Origin: Filomicrobium insigne
GTDB taxonomy: Bacteria > Pseudomonadota > Alphaproteobacteria > Rhizobiales > Hyphomicrobiaceae
DNA: 64,000 nucleotides
Assembly: GCF_900104305.1 (NCBI RefSeq)
Contig: NZ_FNJC01000004.1
Coordinates: 124,001 to 188,000 of the forward strand
Direction: 5' to 3'
Made by a program: the position numbers and the translations under genes. Shown here piece after piece: positions 1 through 9,567 of the stretch. Under the pieces are notes generated by a model, which was not told where the DNA came from, made no database searches, and saw nothing but the letters and a program-made list of their open reading frames with translations. Positions within the stretch are counted from its first letter, which is position 1; the number at the start of each line of letters is the position of its first letter.

Positions 1-2428
1 CAAACGCGTTGGAGTTATTCGCTTGGACATTGGCGTTTTGGCCGACGGCTGTGTCGCCCGGTCCGGCCGCGAACGCACCATTACCAATAGCAATCGAGGA
101 GTTTCCTACGGCCTGAGCGTTGGTCCCCATGGCAATTGTATTGGAGGCGGCAATGTTGTTTCCGGAATTCGTGCCAAAGGCGATGTTGTTGTCACCCGTG
201 ACGTTGTTGCCGGACAGAGCACCACTGGCCTGATTGTTTGCTCCGGAGACGAAATTGCCGGATGCAAAGCCGCTCGACTGATTGTTGAAGCCGCTCACTC
301 CGTTGCCGACTGCAAGTCCACTGGCTTGATGATTGACGCCAACGACGCCGTTGCCTGAGAGCACGCCGCTTGCTTGGTGACCTACACCGGCAACGAGATT
401 GCCGACAGCGAGGCCGTCGGCCTGATTGGCGATGCCAAGTACGCCATTACCTGAGAAAGCGCCGCTGGCTTGGTTGTCATTGCCGATGATCAGATTGCCT
501 GTGTCGGTTCCACTGGCTTGGTTGCCATCTCCCACGACGACGTTTCCGGAGCCGTTGCCACTGGCCTGGTTATCGTTGCCAATGACCACGTTGCCTGATT
601 CTGTTCCGTTTGCCTGGTTACCATCACCGATAACGACGTTACCCGAGGCTGTCCCGCTGGCTTGGTTGCCGTCACCGAAAACGGCGTTTCCAGAGAGAAT
701 TCCTCGCGCTTGGTTGCCGATTCCGGCGATGAGGTTTCCAGATCCGAAACCGCTTGCTTGGTTGGCGTCTCCGAAGACCGCATTGCCGGACAGTGCGCCA
801 CTAGCCTGGTTATCATCGCCGACGACAAGGTTGCCGGATCCGGTTCCGCTTGCTTGGTTGCCTTCGCCGAAGACAAGATTTCCGACGCCCTGGCCACTCG
901 CCTGGTTATTGCTGCCGATCACGACGTTGCCCGACGCAAAGCCGCTGGATTGATTGTCGTCACCAAAGACGCCGTTGCCCGTCAGCGTACCGCTCGTCTG
1001 GTTGTTGTTGCCTTGGACAATGTTTCCAGCGGCAATACCGCTGGCCTGATTGCCAACACCCTCGACACCATTCCCGGCAAGAATTCCTGCGGCTTGGTTG
1101 CCTACGCCGGCAACAAAGTTGCCAGACGCTATGCCGGCAGCTTGGTTGCCAAGGCCTTCGACGACGTTCCCCGTTCCTGTGCCCGAAGCCAGATTGCTAT
1201 TGCCGGTTACGTCGTTGCCCGACAAGGTTCCGTTGGCTTGGTTGTTATTGCCCGTCACGCCGTTGCCCGAGGCGGTTCCGCTCGCCTGGTTATTTTCGCC
1301 CTCGACAAAATTCCCGACAATCAGGCCCGCCGCCTGATTGTTGTTTCCGGTCACAAAGTTTCCGGAAAGAGTGCCGAAGGCTATATTGTTGTCCCCACTA
1401 ATTACGTTGCCGGACAGCACGCCCATTGCGATGTTGTTGCTGCTTCCGACGAAATTTCCTGAGCCGAAGCCGATCGCGGTATTCCCATCGCCGGAAACGT
1501 CATTCCCGGAGAGCGTTCCAAGCGCGGAATTGAAGTTTCCTTCGACGAGGTTGCCGGAAGCATTGCCGAAAGCGTTGTTGCTCGAACCGCTGACGCCATT
1601 CCCCGACAGGTTGCCGACAACGTTGTTGTAGCTTGCGCCATCGCCGTAGCCGTTGCCCGACAAATCGCCGATGACGGTGTTGTTGTTGACGCCGTCCCCG
1701 CCAAGGTTGCCGGATCCGTTGCCGATGATTGTATTGTTGTCGAAGTCGGCTCCGTTTCCGCTCCCCGACGCGTTCCCGATAATGGTGTTGTTGGCGAAGT
1801 TGTTGCCGTTGGCAGAACCCGACAGATCACCAAATATCGTATTGTTGGTGACATTGCCGGCGTTGCCGCTTCCGGATCCAGTGCCAACGATAAAGTTATC
1901 GCTGACAACGACGGTCCCCCCGACACCGTTAAGGCTGCCGGAGCCGTCGCCAAAGATTACGTTGTTGTGGAGCGTGGCGTTGCCCGTCCCGTTTCCGCTC
2001 AGGGAGCCATTGCCGACAACGAAGTTGTTCTGAATGTCGGCGAAACCTCCTACCAGGGCTGCACCGTTTAAGCTGCCGGAGCCATCACCAAAAAAGAAAT
2101 TGTTCAAAATTGTTGCTTGGCCGCCCGCGCCAGTGCCATTGCCTGAGGCCGTCCCGTCGCCATTTATTACGTTACCTTGACAATTCAGAGTGGCTGGTAA
2201 GAGGCCGCCATTAAGTATTCCAGATCCGGCTCCATTGATGCTGTTGGAGCCGCCGGGGCAGCTTGCTGCTTGAGCCGTATTTGATGCGGCAATAGCAGCT
2301 AAGCCCAGTGTCAAGATGCTTGCCGAGGAAAGTAGGCGCCCCCGCCAGGGCTTGTGTTTGGATTTGCTTTGAAAATGTGCGCCGTTAAAAAGCGCAGAAT
2401 TAAATGTCTGATTTTTGTCAATTGTCAT
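1..2428 (-). CDS. Trimeric-autotransporter-like repeat adhesin, N-terminal part (runs off left edge)
   Basis: Reading leftward from an ATG at 2426-2428, the frame stays open to the window edge, so the C-terminus is missing. The first ~55 residues look like an extended export signal: a polar, basic N-region, a hydrophobic stretch, then a likely cleavage after NTAQAA. A Gly/Asn/Ser-rich region follows, and from about 2060 leftward it becomes a regular 16-residue repeat of the type GNQASGTxSGNVVxGD (48 bp each, roughly 40 copies). Near the left edge it changes to SIAIGNGAxAxG-type motifs typical of YadA/Hep_Hag head repeats. Such proteins are surface adhesins with a C-terminal membrane anchor, which is not visible here. 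The family assignment rests on the head-type motifs. A secreted beta-solenoid of another class is possible. Confidence 0.7.
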   Translation of the reverse strand, partial: MTIDKNQTFNSALFNGAHFQSKSKHKPWRGRLLSSASILTLGLAAIAASNTAQAASCPGGSNSINGAGSGILNGGLLPATLNCQGNVINGDGTASGNGTGAGGQATILNNFFFGDGSGSLNGAALVGGFADIQNNFVVGNGSLSGNGTGNATLHNNVIFGDGSGSLNGVGGTVVVSDNFIVGTGSGSGNAGNVTNNTIFGDLSGSANGNNFANNTIIGNASGSGNGADFDNNTIIGNGSGNLGGDGVNNNTVIGDLSGNGYGDGASYNNVVGNLSGNGVSGSSNNAFGNASGNLVEGNFNSALGTLSGNDVSGDGNTAIGFGSGNFVGSSNNIAMGVLSGNVISGDNNIAFGTLSGNFVTGNNNQAAGLIVGNFVEGENNQASGTASGNGVTGNNNQANGTLSGNDVTGNSNLASGTGTGNVVEGLGNQAAGIASGNFVAGVGNQAAGILAGNGVEGVGNQASGIAAGNIVQGNNNQTSGTLTGNGVFGDDNQSSGFASGNVVIGSNNQASGQGVGNLVFGEGNQASGTGSGNLVVGDDNQASGALSGNAVFGDANQASGFGSGNLIAGIGNQARGILSGNAVFGDGNQASGTASGNVVIGDGNQANGTESGNVVIGNDNQASGNGSGNVVVGDGNQASGTDTGNLIIGNDNQASGAFSGNGVLGIANQADGLAVGNLVAGVGHQASGVLSGNGVVGVNHQASGLAVGNGVSGFNNQSSGFASGNFVSGANNQASGALSGNNVTGDNNIAFGTNSGNNIAASNTIAMGTNAQAVGNSSIAIGNGAFAAGPGDTAVGQNANVQANNSNAF
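130..2060 (-). repeat. 48-bp tandem repeat array encoding 16-residue Gly/Asn repeats
   Basis: About 40 in-frame units of 48 bp encode alternating half-repeats of the form xGNQASGx and xSGNxVxG. The units differ at many synonymous and variable positions, so this is an old, diverged array and not a recent expansion. The repeat keeps stop codons out of several frames on both strands, which creates long spurious open frames. Confidence 0.8.
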
Positions 2429-2950
2429 GGTTCGACACCCGGTAAAACGCCAGCACTAACCGCGCGCACAAAGCACGTTAAAATTTACCGCAATCGAGAG
2501 TAATCGGACGCAGCATCAGCCACGTACCGAATTTCCCTCAAGTGCCCCCGCATTGAATTTATTTGTCGCGGCCGTTCAAAATGGGAACGTACCTAGACAA
2601 TACCGAGCATTTGCTCGTTACATCTGAAAATAAGAAGAAGGAAGCAATGTTGCTTCACTTGTCTGACGCCTTCTTTCGGGAAGTCTTTAAATCCCGTTTT
2701 TCCGAATTATTCTTCAGCGTCGAAAATAAATAACGTCTGTCGATTTTAAACACGCGATTACCCTCCGCAGACATGTGCGCACTACAGCCAAAACCCCTAT
2801 TTCCAGCAAGAGGAAAGTGGGAGTGTTGTCATGTCTGATGTTGATGTGTGTTTTGCGGGCAACGCAATGATGTAAAGTTTTGATGCGAGAATGAACGCGT
2901 TGTTGGAGCCAGTCCAGCGGTGGTTCAGGGGATTGCCAATCAACTGCGAG
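2429..2950. other. Gene-free stretch upstream of the adhesin
   Basis: About 520 bp lie between the adhesin start and the end of the next leftward gene. No convincing gene was seen. A perfect 7-bp dyad, GAAGCAATGTTGCTTC, lies at 2641-2656. A long leader or regulatory region for the adhesin is possible but not shown. Confidence 0.5.
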
Positions 2951-3544
2951 CTATTTTTTCTCTTTGGGATTCTTGATGTTTTTGGGGGGCGGCGATGTCT
3001 TGCCTTGCGGCGGTGCGGCTACGGCATCTGCAGCCTTGGGTGCGTCCGGTGGCCGAACGTCTACGGATATCCCGAAGAGCTGCCAACGGTTGTCGAGCCG
3101 CTGAAAAAGCATATCAAAGAGCACACGTTCTGGTTCGGAGGGCATAAATCCCGAGAGCCGCAGCATTCCAGCTTCGTCGATTTTGGGCTGCCGGATTAGC
3201 TTGGGTTCCAAGAATAGGATTGGTGACAGGTCGAGATTGCGTTTGCGCAATGCCGCAAAAATTTCGGCAAGCTGGGCTGAGGTATTTGCGCGCTGGAATG
3301 AGGGTGCCGCGAGGTCCCGTAGGACCGAGTAATTGCCGGTTTGATTCGCTTGATTGAGCGCAATGAGCGTTGTTCGGATCAGCAGATTGAGCAAATAGGC
3401 ATTCGGCATCGAGTCTTGGCCGGTGGCCGTCGCCTCCGGCGGAACCGATTTCCTTTCAGCGTTTGCGAAACCACCGCCGGACACAGCACACACAATAAGG
3501 ATAAGAGGTGCGAGGACCCGTGCTGCTGCTCGTTCACACCTCAT
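2951..3544 (-). CDS. Exported protein of unknown function
   Basis: This 197-residue protein begins with a basic segment and a hydrophobic stretch (LAPLILIVCAVSGG), with a plausible signal peptidase site after FANA near residue 29. The mature part has a helical middle section (around residues 50-100, NLLIRTTLIALNQANQ) and a C-terminal tail rich in Pro and Lys. No enzymatic motif was recognised. A cysteine in the signal segment does not sit in a good lipobox. It stands alone, reading away from the sensor kinase to its right. A periplasmic location is inferred from the signal peptide only. Confidence 0.6.
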   Translation of the reverse strand: MRCERAAARVLAPLILIVCAVSGGGFANAERKSVPPEATATGQDSMPNAYLLNLLIRTTLIALNQANQTGNYSVLRDLAAPSFQRANTSAQLAEIFAALRKRNLDLSPILFLEPKLIRQPKIDEAGMLRLSGFMPSEPERVLFDMLFQRLDNRWQLFGISVDVRPPDAPKAADAVAAPPQGKTSPPPKNIKNPKEKK

Positions 3545-3786
3545 GAATTACCTTCTCGTTTCTGCTGCCCATGCTGATGCATGTGCTCCAAGCCTCGTCT
3601 CTGACCTTTCGAAATTGATACGCGGCCTAATCGTGTGTCAAACGGAGGCGGTTTGACTTTTTTGGGGCGTAGTTAAAGGGTTTGTTCAATTTCCGAGACA
3701 ACCTGACCAGTTATTTTTGCCCCTGGTGGAACCATTGGTGCATCGTGTGCATTATGCCATGTCGAATTGGGGGTGTGCGCTAGGTA

Positions 3787-5688
3787 ATGGGCTCGGGATC
3801 TGCAAAATCGATGAAGACGGCGGACCGGACGAGATGGCGAACTTCCGTGCTGGAAATGTTCGCGGCAGGTTCTTGGCTGGATCTGCTACCTATCGGTATT
3901 TATGTCTGTGACAAAGATGGCTGCGTTCTGCAGTTTAACGCTCACGCGGCTCGGTTGTGGGGGCGCAAGCCCGCATTAAAAGATCCTTCTGAACGGTTCT
4001 CCGGCTCCTACCGGCTCTTCCGTACCGAGGATGGTAGCCGTATGACGCCTGAGGATACGCCGATGGCGGAGGTTCTGCGTACGGGGGTCGGCGTCAGAGA
4101 TAAGACCGTCGAGATAGAGCGGCCGGACGGTACGAGGATTACGGTTCTCGCCAATATCGAGCCCGTGTTTGACGATGACGGCAATCTCGAAGGCGCGATC
4201 AACAGCTTTCAGGATATTAGCGAACTTAAGCGTGCCTTGGAGCGAGTTGAGCTTAGCGAGAAGAAATTACACGCTGTGTTCGATGCGCTTCCGGCGGCAG
4301 TTTATACGACCGACACAGATGGCAAGCTGACATTTTATAATAAGGCTTCCGTTGAGATGGTCGGACGTGAGCCGCGATTGGGCGAAGATCAATGGTGCTG
4401 CTCATCGAAGCTTTTTAGTCCCGACGGCTCCGCCATGTCGCATGACGAATACCCAATGGCTGTGGCGCTTCATGAGAAGCGGCCATTGACGGAGGCTGAG
4501 GTGATTATCGAGAGGCCTGATGGCGAGCAGGTGCCTATTCTCGCGTATACGACGCCGATTTTTGATGCTGTCGGACGTTTGACGGGTGGCGTGAACGTGC
4601 TCGTCGATATTACTGAGAGAAAAAAGGCTCAAGAAGCTCAGAGTTTTCTAATCGATGAGCTCAATCACCGCGTGAAGAACACTTTGGCCACGGTGCAATC
4701 GATTGCGGGGCAATCATTTAAAAGCGCGACGTCTCCTGCGGATTTCGTGGAAAAATTCAGCGGTAGAGTTCAGTCGCTCGCGAACACGCATACGATTCTA
4801 ACGCAGGAAACGTGGCGGGGAGCGGAGTTGGGTCGGCTGATAGGTGGTCAGGTGATCCTGCATGAAGCCGACAGAGCGCGCGTGGACACCTCCGGTCCAA
4901 GCGTGACGCTGGCGGCGCAGCCGGCTTTGCATCTGGCTCTTCTTCTCCATGAATTAGCTGCTAATGCGCGCAGATACGGTGCATTATCGGTGTCAGAAGG
5001 CCGTCTGGATCTGACATGGCGTGTTGACGGCGACGCTAGTCCGATACTCATTCTAGATTGGCAGGAGTCCGGTGGCCCGCCAGTCGTTACGCCGGCTACT
5101 CGGGGATTTGGATCCACACTTATTGAAAGTGGTCTGGCTGCTTATGGCGGCATGGCCGAATTGCGGTTCGAAGCCGAAGGCTTCGGTTGCAGGATAAGCC
5201 TACCCCTGACAGGTTTATCGGTTCCGGCTAGGAAGGACGTGGAAATTGATAATGGTTTCAGCAGAAGTATCGCGGCGGTTGCCGTCGGACAGAGTGAGGT
5301 AAGTGACATGGCCGGAACGCGTGTTCTGGTGGTGGAAGACGAGCCGCTCGTAGCGATCGATATTGAAGACTGCCTCAAGGAGGCTGGTTGTTCTGTCTTG
5401 GGTCCGGCAGCCAATGCCGAACAGGCTATGCGGCTGATTAAAAATGAGACTTTTGACATTGCGCTCATGGACGCAAATCTTGCGGGGACGCGTGTTGATG
5501 AGTTGGCTCAAACCTTGAAAGCGCGCGGTATCCCGTTCGCGTTTGTATCAGGGTATGGCCGTGAGGGTCTGCCTGCCGGATTTCAGGAGGCCTTGCTGGT
5601 GTCTAAGCCGTTTAACAGCCGTCAGCTGATTGGAGCTGTTGAGAGCCTTCGAGAGAGGCTTGCAGAAGGCACCGAAAGGCCTGCTTGA
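3787..5688 (+). CDS. PAS-PAS-HWE hybrid sensor histidine kinase with C-terminal receiver
   Basis: A 633-residue cytoplasmic sensor kinase with no membrane segments. Two PAS domains (about 30-145 and 160-280) precede an HWE/HisKA2-type kinase core whose phosphoacceptor is His294 in [10 protein letters not shown]. The ATPase part contains [13 protein letters not shown] (388-400) and GFGSTLIE (440-447). A receiver domain starts near 512 (VLVVEDEP) with phosphoacceptor Asp562 and the conserved Lys607. Kinases of this family often act in light, redox or general stress signalling and usually phosphorylate separate partners; the fused receiver suggests an internal phosphorelay or sink. No cognate regulator is adjacent. 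The start is the first ATG that keeps PAS1 complete, and its ribosome site is weak. The ligand is unknown. Confidence 0.88.
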   Translation: MGSGSAKSMKTADRTRWRTSVLEMFAAGSWLDLLPIGIYVCDKDGCVLQFNAHAARLWGRKPALKDPSERFSGSYRLFRTEDGSRMTPEDTPMAEVLRTGVGVRDKTVEIERPDGTRITVLANIEPVFDDDGNLEGAINSFQDISELKRALERVELSEKKLHAVFDALPAAVYTTDTDGKLTFYNKASVEMVGREPRLGEDQWCCSSKLFSPDGSAMSHDEYPMAVALHEKRPLTEAEVIIERPDGEQVPILAYTTPIFDAVGRLTGGVNVLVDITERKKAQEAQSFLIDELNHRVKNTLATVQSIAGQSFKSATSPADFVEKFSGRVQSLANTHTILTQETWRGAELGRLIGGQVILHEADRARVDTSGPSVTLAAQPALHLALLLHELAANARRYGALSVSEGRLDLTWRVDGDASPILILDWQESGGPPVVTPATRGFGSTLIESGLAAYGGMAELRFEAEGFGCRISLPLTGLSVPARKDVEIDNGFSRSIAAVAVGQSEVSDMAGTRVLVVEDEPLVAIDIEDCLKEAGCSVLGPAANAEQAMRLIKNETFDIALMDANLAGTRVDELAQTLKARGIPFAFVSGYGREGLPAGFQEALLVSKPFNSRQLIGAVESLRERLAEGTERPA

Positions 5689-5998
5689 CCCCCGGGCGCA
5701 ATCTCGGAAAATTTCACAACCGAGCATATCTGAACTCGGAATATCCGAGCGCGTGCCGGTCTTATATTGCGCTCTGCGGATAACAATTTCATCCTTTATC
5801 ATCACAGGTTTGCGATGGTCGCGCCCTGACGATTGCGCAGCTTCGCCATCGCTGCATTATTGCGAGCAAGCCACCGGCGCTTTGCGCCTATCAGACAATG
5901 GCGTCGCATTGGTTGCCGATGTGCGGAGGCAAAATCTCTGGGGCTGCTTAGAGGTTGATGGCCGCGTATCGCGATGCCCTTCGAAGGGAAAAAACGAT
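5689..5998. other. Gene-free gap before the molybdenum hydroxylase
   Basis: About 310 bp. An open frame extends the next gene upstream through here, but its translation has no family resemblance and the true start is at 5999. It presumably holds the promoter of the hydroxylase-sox block; no clear promoter element was seen. Confidence 0.45.
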
Positions 5999-6454
5999 AT
6001 GGCAAAGATCAATGTCAACGGCAGTGTTTTGGACGTCGCGGCGGACCCCGCGACACCTCTCTTGTGGGTTCTGCGTGAACAGTTGGGGTTGACCGGCACC
6101 AAATTCGGCTGCGGCATAGCGCAATGCGGGGCTTGCACGGTGCATATCAATGGTGAGGCGCAGCGTTCCTGCGTGCTACCGTTGGAGAGCATTTCTGAGA
6201 GCGACACGATTGTGACGATCGAGGGGCTTTCGGAAGATGGATCACATCCTGTCCAACAAGCTTGGCTACAACTCGACGTTCCGCAGTGCGGGTATTGCCA
6301 GGCTGGCATGATCATGGCCGTTGCGGCTCTCCTCGAGAAAAACCCCAAGCCATCAGATGAAGAAATCGATGCTGAGATAACGAACATCTGCCGGTGCGGC
6401 ACCTATAGGCGCGTTCGCAAAGGCATTCATCTTGCTGCAGCAGCCAAAGCCTAA
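5999..6454 (+). CDS. Molybdenum hydroxylase small subunit, [2Fe-2S] protein
   Basis: A 151-residue iron-sulfur subunit of the xanthine dehydrogenase/isoquinoline oxidoreductase family. It has the plant-ferredoxin-type cluster ligands Cys38, Cys43, Cys46 and Cys58 ([11 protein letters not shown]) and the second cluster ligands Cys97, Cys100, Cys131 and Cys133 (QCGYC and ICRCGTY). The length is normal for the family. In these enzymes it passes electrons from the molybdenum site of the large subunit to an external acceptor. The start at 5999 was chosen because homology begins at MAKINVNG and upstream in-frame sequence looks non-coding. The large subunit follows 11 bp downstream. The substrate is not predictable; an aldehyde or N-heterocycle is usual. 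Confidence 0.93.
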   Translation: MAKINVNGSVLDVAADPATPLLWVLREQLGLTGTKFGCGIAQCGACTVHINGEAQRSCVLPLESISESDTIVTIEGLSEDGSHPVQQAWLQLDVPQCGYCQAGMIMAVAALLEKNPKPSDEEIDAEITNICRCGTYRRVRKGIHLAAAAKA

Positions 6455-6465
6455 GGAGCGCGACG

Positions 6466-8640
6466 ATGACCGTATCTCTCGATATTACGCGGCGCGGCTT
6501 CGTTGCTGGCGCGGGTGCTGTCGCAGGCCTGACACTGGGCTTTTCGATTCCGTTTGGACGGGAGGCGGCTGAGGCGAAGGCAGCGATCGACGAGATCAAC
6601 GCCTGGGTTGTGGTCAAGCCGGACGACCAAGTGATTATTCGTATTGCGCGTTCGGAAATGGGCCAAGGCACGTTGACGGGTTTGGCTCAGCTGGTTGCCG
6701 AAGAGCTTGAGTGCGACTGGTCGAAGGTGACGACGGAATATCCAAGTCCGGCGACAAATCTTGAGCGGGGCCGTATCTGGCAAAGTTTCTCAACGGGGGG
6801 CAGCCGCGGTATCCGCGAGTCCCATGACTACGTCCGCCAAGGTGGCGCGGCGGCGCGTGAAATGCTGATCGCCGCGGCCGCCAAGGACTGGGGTGTTTCC
6901 GCGAGCGACTGCACAGCGGTCAACAGCGTGATCACGCACAAGGCCTCAAACCGTTCAACCACTTACGGCAAGGTCGCCGTGGCAGCATCAAAGCTTGAAC
7001 CTCCGAAAGAAGTTCAGCTCAAAGATCCGAAAGACTGGAAGCTGGCGGGTAAGCCCGTGAAGCGCCTCGATACCGCGGATAAGCTCACCGGGAAACAGAT
7101 TTACGGCGTTGATCTGAAGCTGCCTGGTATGTTGAACGCGAGCATCAAGGCTTGCCCGGTATTTGGCGGCAAGCTTGCTTCCTTTGACGACAGCAAAGTT
7201 AAATCGATGCCGGGTGTGAGGGGTGTCGTCGCGGTGGGCGAGGATGCCGTGGCCGTTGTTGCCGAGACGTGGTGGCAGGCAAATTCCGCCCTGCAGGCCC
7301 TGCCCATTGTCTGGGATGAGGGTGAAAATAAAGGCGTCACCAGCGAGACGATCCGTGAGTTCGTTGCCGAGGGCCTTGATGCGAAGGATGCCTTTGTCGG
7401 CAACGAAGCCGGCGACATTGACGGGGCTCTCAAAGGAGCCGCCAAGACAGTTGAAGCGACTTATACGTATCCGTTTCAGCACCATGCGACGATGGAGCCT
7501 ATGAACGCTACTGCCAAGTGGACAGAGGAGCGTTGCGAAGTCTGGTGTCCGACGCAGAACGGTGAAGCTGCGCTCGCGGCATGTGCGGAAGCTGCGGGGC
7601 TCTCGCCTGCGCAGTGCGACGTTTATAAGATCCACCTTGGCGGCGGGTTTGGTCGCCGTGGTGCGTTTCATGACTACGTCCGGCAGGCCGTGATGATCGC
7701 CATGGAGTTTCCGGGTACGCCGGTCAAGCTGATCTGGACGCGTGAGGAGGACATGGCGCATGGCATGTATCATCCTTACACCCAGTGCAAATTGACGGCC
7801 GCGCTTGATGAGAATGGCGACGTCACGGGATTGAGAGTGCGGATCGCCGGCCAGTCGATTTTGGCCAGCGTGATGCCGCAACGCATGAAGAACGGTGCCG
7901 ATATGGTGACGTTCCAGACGCTGCTGCCAGGTGGGGAGCATTCGATCAGCTATTCATTCCCGAACTTGCTGGTCGATCACGCGATGCGCAATCCGCCCGT
8001 TCCGCCGGGTTTCTGGCGAGGGGTCAATGCCAATCAGAACGCCATTTATATGGAATGTTTCCTGGATGAGGTGGCGCACGCGACAGGCCAAGACCCGCTA
8101 GAATTCCGGCTCAAACTGATGGGTGATTATCCCAAGAACGCGGCTGTTCTAAAAGCAGCGGCCGAAGGCGCGGGCTGGGGTAAGCCGGCTCCGGAAGGTG
8201 TGTACCGCGGTCTTGCCCAGTGCACGGCGTTTGCCAGCCATATTGCTGCGTGCGCTGAGGTCTCGGTCGGCGATGATGGCAAGGTCAAGATCCATCGGAT
8301 TGTGGCGGCGACGGATAGCGGCCATGCCGTTAATCCGCAGCAGATTGAGGCACAGGTGGAAGGTTCGTTCGTCTACGGTCTGTCAGCCATGCTCTACGGC
8401 GAATGCACGGTGAAGGGCGGGCGCGTAGAGCAGCAGAACTTTGATACCTATCGAGTGATGACGATTTCCGAGATGCCGGAGGTTGAAACCATCGTGATGC
8501 CTTCGGGCGGGTTCTGGGGTGGAGTGGGCGAACCGACGATCGCCGTTGCCGCACCAGCGGTCCTCAATGCGATCTTTGCGGCAACCGGAAAACGGATTCG
8601 CACGCTGCCGCTAAAGCATCATAGCCTTGCGAAGGCTTAG
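6466..8640 (+). CDS. Molybdenum hydroxylase large subunit (aldehyde/isoquinoline oxidoreductase beta type)
   Basis: A 724-residue molybdopterin-binding catalytic subunit. It starts with a twin-arginine-like signal (TRRGFVAGAGAVAGL), so the enzyme is probably exported folded to the periplasm. Internal landmarks are the glycine-rich HLGGGFGRRG (about residues 394-403) and, near the C-terminus, the GGVGEPTIAVAAPAVLNAI segment typical of the family, where the Glu is the usual catalytic base. Together with the upstream [2Fe-2S] subunit it forms an IorAB-like two-subunit enzyme without a FAD subunit. Such enzymes need a separate electron acceptor, often a cytochrome c. The ribosome site AAGGAGCG precedes the ATG. 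The sox genes follow immediately. The substrate is unknown. Confidence 0.93.
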   Translation: MTVSLDITRRGFVAGAGAVAGLTLGFSIPFGREAAEAKAAIDEINAWVVVKPDDQVIIRIARSEMGQGTLTGLAQLVAEELECDWSKVTTEYPSPATNLERGRIWQSFSTGGSRGIRESHDYVRQGGAAAREMLIAAAAKDWGVSASDCTAVNSVITHKASNRSTTYGKVAVAASKLEPPKEVQLKDPKDWKLAGKPVKRLDTADKLTGKQIYGVDLKLPGMLNASIKACPVFGGKLASFDDSKVKSMPGVRGVVAVGEDAVAVVAETWWQANSALQALPIVWDEGENKGVTSETIREFVAEGLDAKDAFVGNEAGDIDGALKGAAKTVEATYTYPFQHHATMEPMNATAKWTEERCEVWCPTQNGEAALAACAEAAGLSPAQCDVYKIHLGGGFGRRGAFHDYVRQAVMIAMEFPGTPVKLIWTREEDMAHGMYHPYTQCKLTAALDENGDVTGLRVRIAGQSILASVMPQRMKNGADMVTFQTLLPGGEHSISYSFPNLLVDHAMRNPPVPPGFWRGVNANQNAIYMECFLDEVAHATGQDPLEFRLKLMGDYPKNAAVLKAAAEGAGWGKPAPEGVYRGLAQCTAFASHIAACAEVSVGDDGKVKIHRIVAATDSGHAVNPQQIEAQVEGSFVYGLSAMLYGECTVKGGRVEQQNFDTYRVMTISEMPEVETIVMPSGGFWGGVGEPTIAVAAPAVLNAIFAATGKRIRTLPLKHHSLAKA

Positions 8641-8650
8641 GCCGTGTGCG

Positions 8651-9109
8651 GTGGTGAAGTCTCGTCTGACATGCCTATGGCTGGCGGCTGCGCTTGTGGC
8701 CGCTACGCCGGTTTTTGGTCATGAGGTCGTCTCTTATGAGATTGTGGGTGATGCGGTGCCTATGGCGCTGGGCGGGCGCGTTGGCGATCGGCAACGCGGA
8801 AAGGTAATCGTGCTTGATCGCAGGCGTGGAAACTGTCTGATTTGTCATACGTTTCCAGTTGCGAATGAACCATTCCAAGGCGATCTCGGACCTGCCCTGG
8901 GAGACGTCGGAAAGAGATTGAGCGAGGGGCAGATACGGTTGCGTTTGATTGATCCGCTGCGGCTCAATCCAAAGAGCTTGATGCCTGCCTACTATAAGGT
9001 GGATGGATTGCGCGAAGTAGCTCCGGAGTATCAGGGGAAGCCCGCACTGGAAGCGCAGGAAATTGAAGACGTGACCGCGTACCTCGTGAGCCTTAAGGGA
9101 CAACAATGA
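8651..9109 (+). CDS. soxX: SoxX, monohaem cytochrome c of the thiosulfate-oxidising complex
   Basis: About 152 residues, with an N-terminal signal peptide (LWLAAALVAATPVFG) and one haem site, CLICH, followed by the SoxX-like GDLGPALGDVGKRLSEGQIR and a later methionine in SLMPAYYKV. SoxX pairs with SoxA to attach thiosulfate to the SoxY cysteine in the periplasm. The frame also opens at a TTG at 8627 inside the preceding gene, but GTG codons at 8651 and 8654 fit the signal peptide better. It ends in ATGA-type overlap with soxY. The spacing suggests co-transcription with the molybdenum hydroxylase. Confidence 0.9.
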   Translation: MVKSRLTCLWLAAALVAATPVFGHEVVSYEIVGDAVPMALGGRVGDRQRGKVIVLDRRRGNCLICHTFPVANEPFQGDLGPALGDVGKRLSEGQIRLRLIDPLRLNPKSLMPAYYKVDGLREVAPEYQGKPALEAQEIEDVTAYLVSLKGQQ

Positions 9110-9558
9110 CGACGCGTAGACATCTGCTGATCGGAGGTGGCGCGGGGCTCGTCAGTTTGGCAATCGCGCCTTTGCCGGTTGGGGCGACGGAGGTTTTATT
9201 CGACGAGGCGCTTCAGTCTCTGACGAACGGGGCGGAGGTCAAAGCGGGGCGGGTGACTTTGACGATCCCGGGCATCGCGGAAAATGGTCTGTCCGTTTAC
9301 ACGACCGTCGCCGTTGATAGCCCGATGACGGAAGCAGATCATGTGCGGGCGATCCACATTCTGTCACCGAGAAATCCAATTGCTTTGATCAGCAGTTTCC
9401 ATCTTGGTCCCCGCGCGGGACGTCCGAAAGTCTCGACGAGTATACGCCTTGCGGGATCGCAGGAGGTGGCGGCAGTGGCGGAGATGAGTGATGGCAGTTT
9501 TTGGAAAGACAGCAAGAAGGTGATCGTTACGATCGCGGCTTGCATTGATGGTGGTTGA
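9106..9558 (+). CDS. soxY: SoxY, sulfur-carrier subunit with an atypical C-terminus
   Basis: A 150-residue protein with a Tat-like leader (TTRRHLLIGGGAGLV). The body matches SoxY, including the FHLGPRAGRP and STSIRLAGSQ segments. SoxY carries sulfur intermediates on a cysteine in a flexible C-terminal tail, normally GGCGG. Here the tail is ITIAACIDGG-like, ending Cys-Ile-Asp-Gly-Gly, so the carrier cysteine is present but two residues further from the end and without the preceding glycines. It is translationally coupled to soxX (4-bp overlap) and is followed 9 bp later by soxZ. Confidence 0.9.
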   Translation: MTTRRHLLIGGGAGLVSLAIAPLPVGATEVLFDEALQSLTNGAEVKAGRVTLTIPGIAENGLSVYTTVAVDSPMTEADHVRAIHILSPRNPIALISSFHLGPRAGRPKVSTSIRLAGSQEVAAVAEMSDGSFWKDSKKVIVTIAACIDGG

Positions 9559-9567
9559 GGAACGCCT

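Noticed and set aside
426-1953. Long open frames on both strands across the left 2 kb, for example rich in LAWLPSP repeats
   Set aside because: They are shadows of the 48-bp repeat array. Only the leftward frame starting at 2428 has a start with a signal peptide and family-like motifs.
5630-5998. N-terminal extension of the [2Fe-2S] subunit
   Set aside because: The extended part overlaps the kinase gene end, has no family resemblance, and the normal family start is at 5999.
6988-7941. Leftward 317-residue open frame inside the molybdenum hydroxylase gene
   Set aside because: It is fully antisense to a clearly recognised gene, with Arg/His-rich composition typical of shadow frames.
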